Part shown: positions 24,400 through 34,800 of the stretch, one piece after another
Layout: the number at the start of each line of letters is the position of its first letter
Position numbering within the stretch: the stretch's first letter is position 1
Assembly: GCA_004123355.1 (NCBI GenBank)
Contig: SCHM01000004.1
Span: forward strand, 6,413,017-6,477,016
DNA length: 64,000 nt
From: Amphirosellinia nigrospora
Lineage: Eukaryota > Ascomycota > Sordariomycetes > Xylariales > Xylariaceae
Direction: 5' to 3'
Notes under the pieces: generated by a model
Databases searched by the model: none
What the model saw: the letters and a program-made list of their open reading frames with translations, nothing else
What the model was told of the DNA's origin: nothing
Position numbers and translations under genes: made by a program

Positions 24400-24450
24400 A
24401 AGTAGTCAAATCGAGCACTCGACCGCCTACAGTTGATTGCATACGTACCG
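24400..24450 (+). mobile_element. Short fragment of the 112-bp LTR family
   Basis: The run from caaatcgagcactcgac to cagttgattgcatacgt matches the middle and 3' part of the 27101-27212 LTR with several differences. It is an isolated fossil piece. Confidence 0.4.
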
Positions 24451-24714
24451 TAAAGACAGATTGAGGCTACGATTATAAAATATCTATTAGGGTACAAGTA
24501 AGACTGACTTTTCATCCGATCTTCCGTCGTGTTTTGCATGCAGTCTATGTATCGCTGCAGGCAACAATGGCAAAGCTGTGTCTGTCAGATTTGCGTCACG
24601 CGTCAGCGCCGAGTCAACGCGCTACCCGCCGCTATCGTTTTACAAACTTCATAACGACTCTAGTATTTACTCATATCCGTTACTCCGTAGTAGAGGCTTA
24701 CACATGATCCTGCG

Positions 24715-25035
24715 CTATGCCGCAGGAACGGGGCAAACTTTGAAAAGGTTCGTGTTGCTGTTGATGACATTGATGTAGTGCGCGCACGCGGCTTCTTTGT
24801 TGACAGCGTTGACTTGCTGTTTATACTCAGTTGTCGCCAGGTGAAAGCTACCTCCATAATCGAAAGTAAGCTCCGACACGCGTAAACGAATGAGGTCGTC
24901 TATCGCGTCATCGTTCAGATGCGTGTTCATTCGAGCCATTTGATCACGTTCCATGAACGTCATCTTCAAGACGTTGGTGGGGCAGTTGATTTCAATTGCT
25001 CTTTCCACGCTGAGCTGGCTGTATATAGACATCCA
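24715..25035 (-). other. Open frame of unknown function, possibly coding
   Basis: A minus-strand frame of about 105 codons ends at 24715. Its text looks protein-like and polar (MTFMERDQMARMNTHLNDD, LRVSELTFDYGGSFHL, TEYKQQVNAVNKEAACAHY). Upstream it runs by chance into the tRNA-Phe gene, so the true start, if any, lies below about 25035 or a 5' exon is missing. I recognise no family, and it may be a remnant. Confidence 0.25.
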
Positions 25036-25059
25036 GAAGGATTGCATTATCAATAACCA

Positions 25060-25148
25060 GCGGGGATAGCTCAGCTGGGAGAGCGTCAGACTGAAGAGAA
25101 ACTTCATCATTAATCTGAAGGCCGTGTGTTCGATCCACACTCACCGCA
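25060..25148 (+). tRNA. tRNA-Phe (GAA) with a 16-nt intron
   Basis: A complete cloverleaf can be drawn: D arm tagctcagctgggagagcg, anticodon arm tcaga-ctgaaga-tctga with anticodon GAA, T arm gtgtg-ttcgatc-cacac and discriminator A. An intron of 16 nt (25097-25112) sits after position 37, the canonical place. The 7-bp acceptor stem (gcgggga with tcaccgc) has one G-A mismatch at pair 5-68. A T run follows at once. A pol III gene with internal A and B boxes. Confidence 0.93.
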
Positions 25149-25149
25149 T

Positions 25150-25156
25150 CTTTTTT
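25150..25156 (+). terminator. Pol III terminator of tRNA-Phe
   Basis: A c-interrupted T run (tcttttttcc) starts one base after the discriminator, the normal RNA polymerase III stop signal. Confidence 0.8.
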
Positions 25157-25470
25157 CCCACACCACACCCTGCCCTCCAATGATGCTTACCATATTTCAA
25201 CTTATTTTTAAGCTAGGCAATGGCTTTAGTTGCTATATTATATTTTGGCTAAGCAAATACTATCTATCAAATGCAGCATTTATCTCTTGGAAGTAAACAA
25301 CTGTCTTTGTAACTTCGGCTTGCGATTTAGCCTCCACTACATATACAACTCCAAGAGATGATCACCAATCAGAGCCGTAGAAAATCCAGTGCTCCCCCAC
25401 CCTCGAAACCAAACATTTTGTGTAGAGCTAATTAAACATTCAACATCTCTGAGATTAAATATAGATCCGT

Positions 25471-26355
25471 TTATCGCGAGCTTCCTCTGCCGCTGGGTTT
25501 GCTCATGACGAATAAGCAACGAACCTCGATGCTCTCTCGCGTGCATGGTTCGTCTTCCTCCTGCAATCGAAAGCACCTGTGGGCACACTGGCAATGATTC
25601 AATCCCCAGAGGCCACAACTTTATGTGGCTGCTCCCGACTATCGAAACACCGACGAAGCAATATATCGCTTAGTGTCATGCCACTCCACCACCGAAAGAT
25701 TTGACCCTCACGGTACCGAACGGCATATGTCTCCCCCACATATTCCTCGTAAATTTGGGACAGGGGACAAGGTCATCAGCTCAAAGAGAGCGACATTCAG
25801 CAAAGGCCAACGGGTGGTCCGAAACAGGGTTAAAAAGCGGCTTCCAGACGTTGATCATCCGAAAATCAGCCCGTCCCTTCTCAATGGCCGTTTGGTACTC
25901 GTGTGATAGGTGGCGTCGGACACGTCCAAACGCACCCGCGGGGACTGGTCGATGTGAATCTTATTGACTCGGCGGTGAGATATTTTAACTGCGGATGCTT
26001 TCCGCAGCTTGTAGTCGAACATTGTGATATGTGCTGGGTCTGGGAGAAAATTGACGAGGAAATTCTTCAGCCATGGTAGATACTCCCCGACGATGTCGTC
26101 AGCGTTATTGAAGTCGACGGTCAACCTGAACACTCCAGGAAGTGCGGCAAAGGAATGCTCATCTAGCGTGAAGCGATCTTCTTGACCCTGAATGTCCGTG
26201 ATTGGCACTACGGCCTTCTGATGAGGGTAGTTACGCTTGCCTGTAATCGTCGTAGTCTCGGCGATATATTCGGGATCGGCGCCGTCTGCCGATGGTCATG
26301 AGTAAAAGCATAAAGTACGGCGGATAGTGTTCTCGTCCTGAGTCGAGTTCGCCAT
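25471..26355 (-). pseudogene. CmcJ/AsaB-like oxygenase, broken
   Basis: The CmcJ/AsaB/NvfI-like family is a group of fungal proteins related to Fe(II)/2-oxoglutarate oxygenases, often found in secondary-metabolite pathways. Read from the ATG at 26355: EYIAETTTITGKRNYPHQ, then VVPITDIQGQEDRFTLDEHS, ITMFDYKLRK and the conserved VNKIHIDQSP (HxD metal-binding type motif). After frame changes it continues as INVWKPLFNPVSDHPLAFAE, DDLVP, YEEYVGETYAVRYREGQIFR, WWSGMTLSDILLRRCFDSRE and RESIEVRCLF near the end. One in-frame stop lies near residue 16, and at least three one-base frame changes occur (near 25870, 25770 and 25600). Length without breaks is about 295 residues, normal for the family. No other biosynthetic genes are adjacent, so a pathway cannot be inferred. 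Confidence 0.75.
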
Positions 26356-27095
26356 TTTGTACTCTTTTGCGGCACAGCTTGAGAGAGGAAGGGATGGTAT
26401 TCAGGCAGGGACTTGAAACCCTGTTTCTCCGACCAGTTTAGATCTACGACGAATCGATTAATTCTCGCTCACAGTAACTGTCCTGCGGGTATAGACTGGG
26501 GAGATACCAAACTCAAGTGCCTGGCATGGAGCATCATACAAGTACTACGCTCATGACCCCTTATTTGTTACACGGATCTCGGCTATTTCTACCATACGAG
26601 GCTGACGGAGTCGTACGAATTTGCCGAGTTTAGTCCTTTACCGAAGACCGAGATATATAGACTCTGGCTATACGAGTTTACGGAGCCACGCGAGGTTGTG
26701 TGATAGATAAGAGGCTATTCCGAGCATAAAACGCACAGAATCCTCCGATCTGGAGATAAGAAAGACAGATCTTCATGGCACCTTTGGTAGTGTAGTTGAT
26801 TATCAGTACTATTCACGTTAATTGGGGATCGAATTAATATATGTGGCGTCTCGGTACAATAGTAAACCTCTCGAGGGCCTGTGTTTCTTCCCTCCCTTGC
26901 ATGTATGGGCAGGTCAAACTGCTACTCTTATCATTTGATTTTCAGAACCTAGTAGTACCGTCTTACTATGAATTACATGTTCTACCTCTGTGGAAGTTTC
27001 GTCTGTGATATTTTATCTTTTTTTCATATATATTTTCAAAATACATATACATCGTCGAACGTTCGGCGCAAGATGGATCGGGACTAGTTATCATC
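26356..27095. other. Intergenic stretch, no supported gene
   Basis: It contains the presumed promoter of the CmcJ-like gene. I see no ORF with family resemblance and no repeat that recurs elsewhere in the window. Confidence 0.4.
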
Positions 27096-27100
27096 AGGAG

Positions 27101-27212
27101 TGTCATGATACAGAACTGCAACACTATACCACAACACTACAAAAGGTAGAACGTTGTCAAGTCGAGCACTTGACTGCTTGCAGTTGACTATACGTGTACT
27201 GGACTCGTGACA
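27101..27212 (+). mobile_element. Complete solo LTR, 112 bp, with 5-bp target-site duplication
   Basis: The element runs from tgtcatgatacag to actcgtgaca, TG...CA with imperfect inverted ends (tgtcatga / tcgtgaca). It is flanked by the direct repeat aggag at 27096-27100 and 27213-27217. A 5-bp duplication with TG...CA ends is the mark of an LTR retrotransposon (Ty1/copia or Ty3/gypsy class not decidable). The internal part is gone, as after LTR-LTR recombination. Related copies lie at 10895, 12015, 12760 and 24400. The good match with 12760-12860 suggests a fairly recent age. Confidence 0.85.
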
Positions 27213-27217
27213 AGGAG

Positions 27218-27490
27218 TATTGAAAACTTCAATAGCGTCAACCTGAATCTTGTTTTTAGGCAAAGTCTCCATGTATTTTACAAGTGCTACGCTGTCTTGT
27301 TTGCATCCCTCCATTCATTATCGAGTGTTGATATCATTGCGAATAGAGCTGTGCAGATATTTTCTACGTAAGGGGGACCGCACAGACCACCCGCCTCCTG
27401 GTACACAATCTTCGATAGGCTTCTGTGTACGGCGGCCTTGCTGAAGATAGGCGGTGGTACATAATAATGATTTGGGCTGCCCTTCTTCAA
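27218..27490 (-). other. Possible coding remnant next to the solo LTR
   Basis: Minus-strand frames give protein-like text in two registers: SKIVYQEAGGLCGPPYVENI, then EGCKQDSVALVKYMETLPKN with QVDAIEVFNTP, which stops exactly at the LTR. The solo LTR may therefore sit in the 3' part of an old gene. I do not recognise the family. Confidence 0.22.
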
Positions 27491-27608
27491 AACTTACACA
27501 ACAATACCTTGCATTCCTATCTACCCTCGGCTACCAGCTAAACTAAGCAGACACTTACAAGCCGACAACCGATCACACACCTCCCATCCCCAGGCATCCC
27601 AATCTATC

Positions 27609-28516
27609 ATGACGTCCAAGTCCAATCTGACCTATGCTCAACGATGCGAGCTGCATCCGCACCCACTTGTGAAGCGGCTCTTCGACATCGCTGAGACCAA
27701 GCAATCTAACCTGGTCATCTCTGCCGACTTGACTGACACTCGCAGCCTACTCAAGTGTGCTCGTGGTATGTAATCCGCAGCAACTCAACGAACCCTGACC
27801 AGTGACCTTTTTTTTGTGTTCTTTGTTAACCTAGAAAGCGCACAGACCTGGGTCCATACATCGCTGTTTTCGAGACTCACATCGATATGATCTCCGACTT
27901 CGGCGAAGATACTGTGCAAGGCCTGAAGGAAATCTCTAAAGAATACAACTTCCTCATCTTTGAAGACCGCAAACTCGTTGATATCGGCCATACGGCACAG
28001 AAGCAATACCATGGCGGCTCCGTGCGCATCTCAGAGTGGGCACACATTGTAAACCTCGGCGTCCTCAGCGGAGACGGTATCGTGGAAGCCCTGACTCAAA
28101 CCATCGAAGACCCGGGCTTTGCTCATCGCGATGAGCGAGGGTTCCTCATCCTTGCTGAGATGACATCCAAGGGTAGCCTTGCTACTGGTTCTTATACCGA
28201 GAAGTGTATCGAGATGGCAAGAAAAAGCCCTCGCTCCGTGATTGGGTTCGTGGCTACCCAGGCCTTGGGGGATGTTGCCCCTGGCAATGCATCCTCTGAT
28301 GAAGACTTTGTGATCTTCACCACGGGAATCAACATGGTCAGCAAGGGAGACAAACTTGGCCAGCAGTACCAGACGCCAGCGATGGCAGTTCGACAAGGAG
28401 CGGATTTTGTCATCGCTGGTCGAAGCATCTACGGAGCTGCGGATCCAGTGGAAGCTGCCAAGGCTTACCAAAAAGACGGATGGGATGCATACTGCAAGCG
28501 TACAAGATCAATCTAA
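27609..28516 (+). CDS. Orotidine 5'-phosphate decarboxylase homologue (pyrG/URA3 family), catalytic Lys replaced
   Basis: OMP decarboxylases form UMP from OMP, the last step of de novo UMP synthesis, in the cytosol. Two exons, 27609-27765 and 27846-28516, with an intron gtatgt...cacag of 80 nt; the downstream acceptor is chosen because only it restores the frame to [13 protein letters not shown]. The product has 275 residues, the usual filamentous-fungal length. Conserved parts: SADLT (Asp40), [13 protein letters not shown] (Asp93, Lys95, Asp98), [32 protein letters not shown] and FVIAGRSIY. In the family the first catalytic lysine stands in a KTHID-type motif (yeast Lys59); here residue 62 is glutamate (FETHID). 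The loop GRGIY reads GRSIY. The frame is otherwise intact. It may be a divergent paralogue or an inactive enzyme. A second, canonical gene elsewhere is likely. Confidence 0.9.
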
Positions 28517-29187
28517 TATAGTGCCTCTGTGGAATAGGGTGGTAATAATGTTATTAGCACTTATTCTCCTTTTGCCTTTTAATCCATGGTCTCGTACATA
28601 ACAAGAAGATGGTTTAAGAGACTCTGGATTATTGTTTTTGTTCGACCGGATTTATTGGTACGTAGTAGTTGGGGGTGAAAAGGGGGCTGCTTTTGCGCGG
28701 AACATGACATCACAGGCGCGTTCAGCCCCCAGGGCTGAATCAAGCCAACATGTTCGTAGTACCCCAAAATTATAGTATATAATTGGTTAGACATCAACGG
28801 ACTTTGTTTCACGAGGCTTAGCTATTTGGGGTCTGTTAGTGCGATGTGCTACTTGCAGGGCCTACTGCCTAGGTATTCTTAGAACGTGTAATATCGCCTC
28901 ATAGGTTCGCGCAATAAGGTTTCAACTTCCAAATAGTAAGACTCAGTTTGTGTTGCACAAATCAGGCATTAATTCAAACCTGAATGATTGATGCTCATAA
29001 AGCTTTTTATAAGCTTGAAGTACACGCCTTGATTCAAGGTCGAGTTTGTCTCCTTTGCACGATTGCGCCTCTCCTAATGATCTTTCCGGTGTTATTTCAC
29101 TGTTCGCCATTCGCCATTCCTAAACACAATTCAATTCAGCAAAACTTATTCATTTGACGAGACCCTCACGAGTCCACGGGCGCCACA
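28517..29187. other. Intergenic stretch, no supported gene
   Basis: It holds the 3' flank of the OMP decarboxylase homologue and the promoter of the DUF3176 gene. No RNA or repeat is recognised. Confidence 0.4.
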
Positions 29188-31139
29188 ATGAGGAAACAAA
29201 CGCAGCGGCTTTGGCACAACGGATGGGGTGCTGAAACTTACGGCGCTGGGCTCTCACTGACCTCACTGGCCGCAATCATTGGTATAATTTCATCGTACCA
29301 AGACAAACCGATTCCCGAATGGCCTGTCCACCTTACCATCCCCGCTGTGATTGGTATATTTACCGTGCTCATGAAGACCGGGCTAGCTTTATTACTTAGT
29401 GAAGGTAAAGTAGTCTACGTCACTGATTGAGAGTAGTTAGCTCACTGACGCCCACCGTTTTTGCTCCTTTTTCGGGATAAGCCAACTTAAGTGGCAATGG
29501 TTCAGCAAGCAGCCGAGATGTCTTGCGGATATAGATGATTTTGATGACGCTAGCCGGGGTCCTCTGGGGTCGTTTTTCTTTATATTTTGATTCTGGAAGT
29601 GGTATGTAATACAAGATCCCATTTGACCAATTTTGAAGCGAATCGATTCCTAAACTTTTCAGGAAGGCTACAAATAACATTGCTAAGATTGGCGCGATTC
29701 TCACCATCCTCGTCGCCTTAACAGACCCATTCTCGCAGCAAATCATAGCAATCAAAGCATGTACACGCCAAAGTGATACGCTGACCGCTGCAGTGGGTCG
29801 CACGAACACTTATACTGCTACGGGTGGCCATACCGGTGCTCTAGAAGTAAGCCCCGACGCCCTCCCCGATCTATAGAATCTTGATATACATAACACTCGT
29901 AGGATTTTCTCAGATATTCTTTCAGCTAACATTCCCCGGAGTGAGATTGACAGTCCCATGGCTGTTGCCATCAGTACTGGGTTTGTAAGCCCACCCGACC
30001 ATATCCCATCTCCTGTGTCGACTACGTGCGAGTCGGGGAATTGTACTTTCGGCCAATTCTTCAGCTTGGCTGTCTGTCACTCTTGTAACGACATCACCTC
30101 CCAGGTTGTAAACCATACACTCCCAGGCGGCGGCTGGAACTATACGCTGCCCGGGAATGAAGAGACAGAGTTCGCAGATCTGAAAATTCCGCCCTCCAGT
30201 TACTTCAACACCAGTGTTTCCTTATCTCCCAAGCGCCTCCTAGACGTCCGATTCTTGAGCCTCAATGCCACTACCTATTACAGCGCGAACGCATTTCAGT
30301 GTCAACTTTTCCCTTGTGTGCGCGCCTACCAAGCTTCAGTGTCAAAGTCCATTCTACAAGAGAATGTACTCTCCAAGACTCCAATTGGATTCGATGCTTT
30401 CGGTGGGCTCTGGTACGTTCTCGCCACCACCACTTTAACCCGGAATGGGGAGCAGAAGTTGTACTGCTCTATGCATTCTACGAACGACACGGCTGCTTTG
30501 GTTCAAGTAGCACTTCCGAATGTAGATGCGGCACCTCAAGAACCAAAGGGCTCCAATAGCAAAGCACCCAATGCCTGGTTTCCCAAAGAATGTGTCTGGA
30601 CATTTGGGCAGGAACCGTATCTAGCTATTCCTTCCGAGCTAAACCGTTATCTCTACGATGCATCGATCACCCAATACGATTTGACATACATCGGGAGCAT
30701 TGGAGCAAAAAATATGTGGCGAGATGGGAACATCAGCTTGGAGTCAGTTGATATGTTTATGTGCAACATTTCCGATGTCATGACAACCAGGATCCGGAAC
30801 GGCGGCCCAAATGGGGCGGATGATTTTGTTCCAGGGAGGACCATTCTTAACACAATATGTGTCCAAGTCCGATGGGCCTGGCTTTTATACCCAGCTATCC
30901 TCGTAACATGTGGGTTTGTCTTCTTTCTGATGCCTTTCATGCAGAGCCCAAGGGAGTTGGCTGCCATAAGGTCGTGGAAGTCATCCAATCTTGCCGTCTT
31001 ATTCTGTAGTCTCGACAAAGAAATTCGGCAAAAGACCGAGCTAAATTGGTTTCGCGACGAGATTAGCGATGTGGCAAAGACAACATTCGCGCAGCTAGCA
31101 CAGGACGGTGCTGGCAAGGCAAAGTTCTGGGAAACCTGA
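29188..31139 (+). CDS. DUF3176 membrane protein
   Basis: DUF3176 proteins are fungal membrane proteins of unknown function. Exon 1 (29188-29404) encodes two hydrophobic segments (LSLTSLAAIIGIISSY; VIGIFTVLMKTGLALLL). Exon 2 (about 29480-29601) has the family block QLKWQWFSKQP...FDDASRGPLGSFFF. Exon 3 (29663-29846) has a third segment and ALTDPFSQQ. Exon 4 (29914-31139) holds the extracellular Cys- and Asn-rich part (TTCESGNCTFGQF, CHSCNDI) and the last membrane segment (WLLYPAILVTCGFVFFLMPF), then WKSSNLAVLF. Oddities: exon 2 has an in-frame TGA after FFFIF, the acceptor before exon 2 is not evident, and the junction to exon 4 is off by one base. A chance substitution plus one-base losses would explain all three. 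Confidence 0.8.
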
Positions 31140-31485
31140 CTGGCGCTGAAAGCACGGGATCCCCTGAGGATTATATAAGCACCAGCTGTTACACTTAAGT
31201 CAACATATGACTGCGCCACAACAGCATAAATTTATCAGCTAGATAAGAAGTATGATCTTGTACAACTTTGCCTACGAATCTTGTCACTACTACATCAATT
31301 GAACGCATTTACCCAACTGCATATCATCACTCACATCTAACAGCATATGCTAAATAGGACATTGGTAGCCAACTCTGTCTTACTAGAATCTGCAAGATAC
31401 AGTGACCTACAAACACACGCAGTAGGATCTTCCTCAGTCGAATCCGATATTTTACACCACCAAACACTCTGTCTACTTTGACACT
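31140..31485. other. Intergenic stretch, no supported gene
   Basis: Presumed promoter and leader of the UMP-kinase-like gene. The sequence is CA-rich and shows no sign of RIP. Confidence 0.4.
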
Positions 31486-31670
31486 ATGCAAACAACACAA
31501 TCCAGCGATGAGGAAAGCTCGGGGAAATTTGTTGTGATCGGCGTGCTCGGAGGGCCAGGCTTAGGCAAGGGTACGCAATGCAAACTGCTGGCTTAGACCT
31601 TCAAGCTTAGCCACATTAGCATTGGCGATATGATGCGCCAGGAAATGAAGCGTGAAGGCAGCGAACACGC
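31486..31670 (+). pseudogene. 5' fragment of a UMP/adenylate kinase-like gene, cut by an AT-rich element
   Basis: The frame opens with MQTTQSSDEESSGKFVVIGV and the P-loop LGGPGLGKGTQCKLL (residues 21-35). After a TAG at codon 37 (31594-31596) it continues as TFKLSHISIGDMMRQEMKRE and GSEHA. The GGPG form of the P-loop and the SIGDMMRxEM block are typical of UMP-CMP kinases (URA6 type), which phosphorylate UMP and CMP with ATP. Homology stops at about 31670, where the terminal repeat of the AT-rich element begins; the rest of the kinase (lid, NMP-binding part) is not in the window. It lies 3 kb from the OMP decarboxylase homologue, the preceding step of the pathway. Confidence 0.75.
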
Positions 31671-31877
31671 TTCTGTGGCTCCAGGGTGGCGACTGGCAGA
31701 GCCCTGGCGGGCACTGCAAGCCAGCCCCACCCCACAGCTATAAGTATTTAGCCTACTACAGAAACTAGACTTAGCTTTTTATTTAATTAACCAACTTAGT
31801 ATATTAAAACCTGATCTATATAGCTTAAACCGTAATAATAAAAGCTTTATAAGTTATTTAATATAAGTTAATAAGTA
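31671..31877. repeat. Left terminal repeat of the 6.45-kb element
   Basis: The outer 70 bases keep normal composition with many C and G (ccctggcgggcactgcaag), while the inner part is AT-rich. A TATA-like word (tataagtattta) lies inside. It aligns with 37920-38123, nearly all differences being C/T or G/A. Confidence 0.65.
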
Positions 31878-34800
31878 TATATAAATAGCTATTTATATAG
31901 CTTTATAGCTATTATTTAAAACTAATTTATAATTATAAATAATTTTATAGCTAATTAATTTATAAAAATTTAATTTTATAATTATATTAATTAAATATTT
32001 TATTAAAACTTATTTAAAAAATATATTTTATAATATTTATTTTATATATAATACAAACTTTATAAAAGCTTATTTTAAAGTAAAAATAGCAGCTTTATAA
32101 TAAATATAAATAGTTTAACGTTAAATAATTTAATAAACGTTTTATTAGCTATAAATATAATAAGCTATAATATTTATATTAATACGTTAATAATTAATAT
32201 AGTTAAATAAATCGATTAATTAAAATAAAAATAAACTTATAATTTAAAGCTATATTAATAAAATAAAAAAAATTTCTAAAAACTAAGTTTATAAAACTAA
32301 AATAATAATATTATAACTATATTAATAAATATAATAATAAACTAATAATAACTTTAGCGCTACTAGTTTTAATAAATATATTAATAAATATAATAGCAAA
32401 CTTTTTATATGTATTTATAAATATTAAAAAATAAATAAATATATATATAATAATTAATTAATATAATTAATTAAAAATAATTAAAAGATTTTTCGTTAAA
32501 CTTATAAAAATATAAAAGCTTAAATTTTATTTAAACCTAATAAAAATAGTAAATTTAAGCTATTTTTTTAATATATTTTTAATAAATAATATTATAAACT
32601 AAATAAATATAAAAATAAAAATAAAATAATTATATTATTTAATTTATGTTTAATTTAAACTAATTATATTATATTAAATAAAATATATTAAATTTAAATA
32701 TAACTAATATAAGCTTTAATACTTTATAAATTATAAACTAAAAAATTATATTTAAATTAGCAGGTAATTTTTAATAAATAGCGCTATTTATTAAAAATAA
32801 TAATATAATAGCTATTTAAATTAATTTTTTAAAAATAATAATTTAAATACTAAATATTTATAACGTATTATATAGCTTTTTAATAATATTTATAAAACTA
32901 TTACTAGTTTAAAATAAAATATATATAAATTTTTTAAAAACTATAAAAAGATTTTTATTAACTATTAAATAATACCGAAATATTTAATAAATATATAACG
33001 TTATAATTAATAAACTTATTATATATATTTTAAATATTTAGTTTAATATAAAACGTTTTAATAAAAAATAAAATATAAACTAAATTATAAAAAAAATATA
33101 TAATATAAATATAATATTATAATTTTATAAAACTAAAAATTTATAATATTTTTAAAATTACCGTATAATTTTAAAATATAATAATATTTATTATAATTAT
33201 AATATTACCGGAAATATATATAAATAAACCTACTATAAATTAAATTTAGCTAATCGATAATATAAAAATAACTTTAAAAATATTAGTACTTATTATTTTA
33301 AACTTTTATACTAATAGCCGGAAAATTAGCTATATTATTAAAATTAATAATAATAAATAAAATAATAAACTTATAATAATAAATATAAAAAAATAGCAAA
33401 TAATATATATTTAATTATAGCAAGCTTAGCTATTAAACTAAAAACTATTATAAAAAAATATAATAGCTTAAAATAATAAAACTTTAAAACTAATCCGGCT
33501 AATTTATTATAATTAAAAATATATTATATTATAATAATTTAGCTAATAAGTTCGAAAATTTTAAAACTAAATATAAGTTTTTTAAAAATAAACTATAAAA
33601 ATAAATTATTTTACGGAAAATAATAATAAAAACCTTAAAAAATTTAAATAAAATTTATAAAATATTTAAAAAATAACCAGATTAACTAAAAACTAAAAAA
33701 TCTATTTAATAAAGCTTAAAATAACTTTATTTATATAGTTAAACTAAACAAAAATAATAAAATAACTTTAAAAAAAATAAATTAAAATAAATTATAATAA
33801 TTATTATAATTTATTTTAAGCTTAATTAAATAATAATAATATATTTATATATTTTAGAACTATAGTTATATAAGCTATTATATTTCGTAATTATTAGCTT
33901 TAAAGCTTTAGTTTTATAAATTATAAAAATAAAATATTATATATAATATTAAAAAATTAAACTAATAGTTATAAAAAACTATAAAATTATAATATAGTTT
34001 ATAATAATAAAAATACTATAAACTTTAAATTATAATAAAAAACGTTATATTAAACTATATATTTTTTAATAATATAATTTTAAAAAATATATTTTTTATA
34101 AATAAAGCAGCGTTTTTAACTATATAAAAATATTAAAATAATTAAACTAATAAAATTTAATAAAATATTTTTATTTAAACTTTTAAAACAATTATTAGTT
34201 AATATAACTATAAAAATAACTTATAACGTAAAAAAAACAAAAAAAACAAAAATAACTTAGTATAAAAATACGCTAAAAAACTTTTAAATAATAAACAAAT
34301 AAACAAAACTAATAAAACAATTTTTAACCTATTTAATTTAGCTAAATAATATATATTATAGTATATATAAAATATTATATTAATATTAATAATAGCTTAT
34401 TAATAAAGCTATTATTTTATAAATATAGCTTTATATAAAAAAAACTATAAAAAAATTCGTTAAAGCATATTTAAATATTTATATTAAAAAAATATAAAAT
34501 TATAAAGCGCGCTAATATTATTAACCCCGAAAAAACAACTTAATAAAACTACTAAGCTTAACTTTAATAACTAAAAAAATATTATATAATAATTTTATTA
34601 TAATTATAAAAACTAAATAAAATTATAAAAAATAAACTTATTTATTATTAAACGCTACGGATTAAATATAAAAAGCTGCAAATTATAAATAATATTTTTT
34701 ATAGATTTTAAAAATAAATACTAATATATAAAAATATATAGCTTTTATATAAAAAATAATATTTATAATATTTTTTAAAATATATAAATAATTAGTTATA

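Noticed and set aside
24715-25140. 141-codon minus-strand ORF as one gene
   Set aside because: Its first third is the complement of the tRNA-Phe gene; only the part below about 25035 could be coding.
27287-27490. Dihydroorotate dehydrogenase fragment suggested by EAGGLCGPP, which would add a third pyrimidine gene
   Set aside because: Only a six- to eight-residue resemblance; the flanking text does not follow the family.
27835-27845. Upstream acceptor (cctag at 27831-27834) for the intron of the OMP decarboxylase homologue
   Set aside because: It puts [13 protein letters not shown] out of frame; the acceptor at 27844-27845 restores the family sequence.
28031-28471. Minus-strand 146-codon ORF
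   Set aside because: Antisense shadow of the OMP decarboxylase homologue.
30653-31219. Minus-strand 188-codon ORF
   Set aside because: Antisense shadow of exon 4 of the DUF3176 gene, whose reading is supported by conserved blocks and membrane segments.
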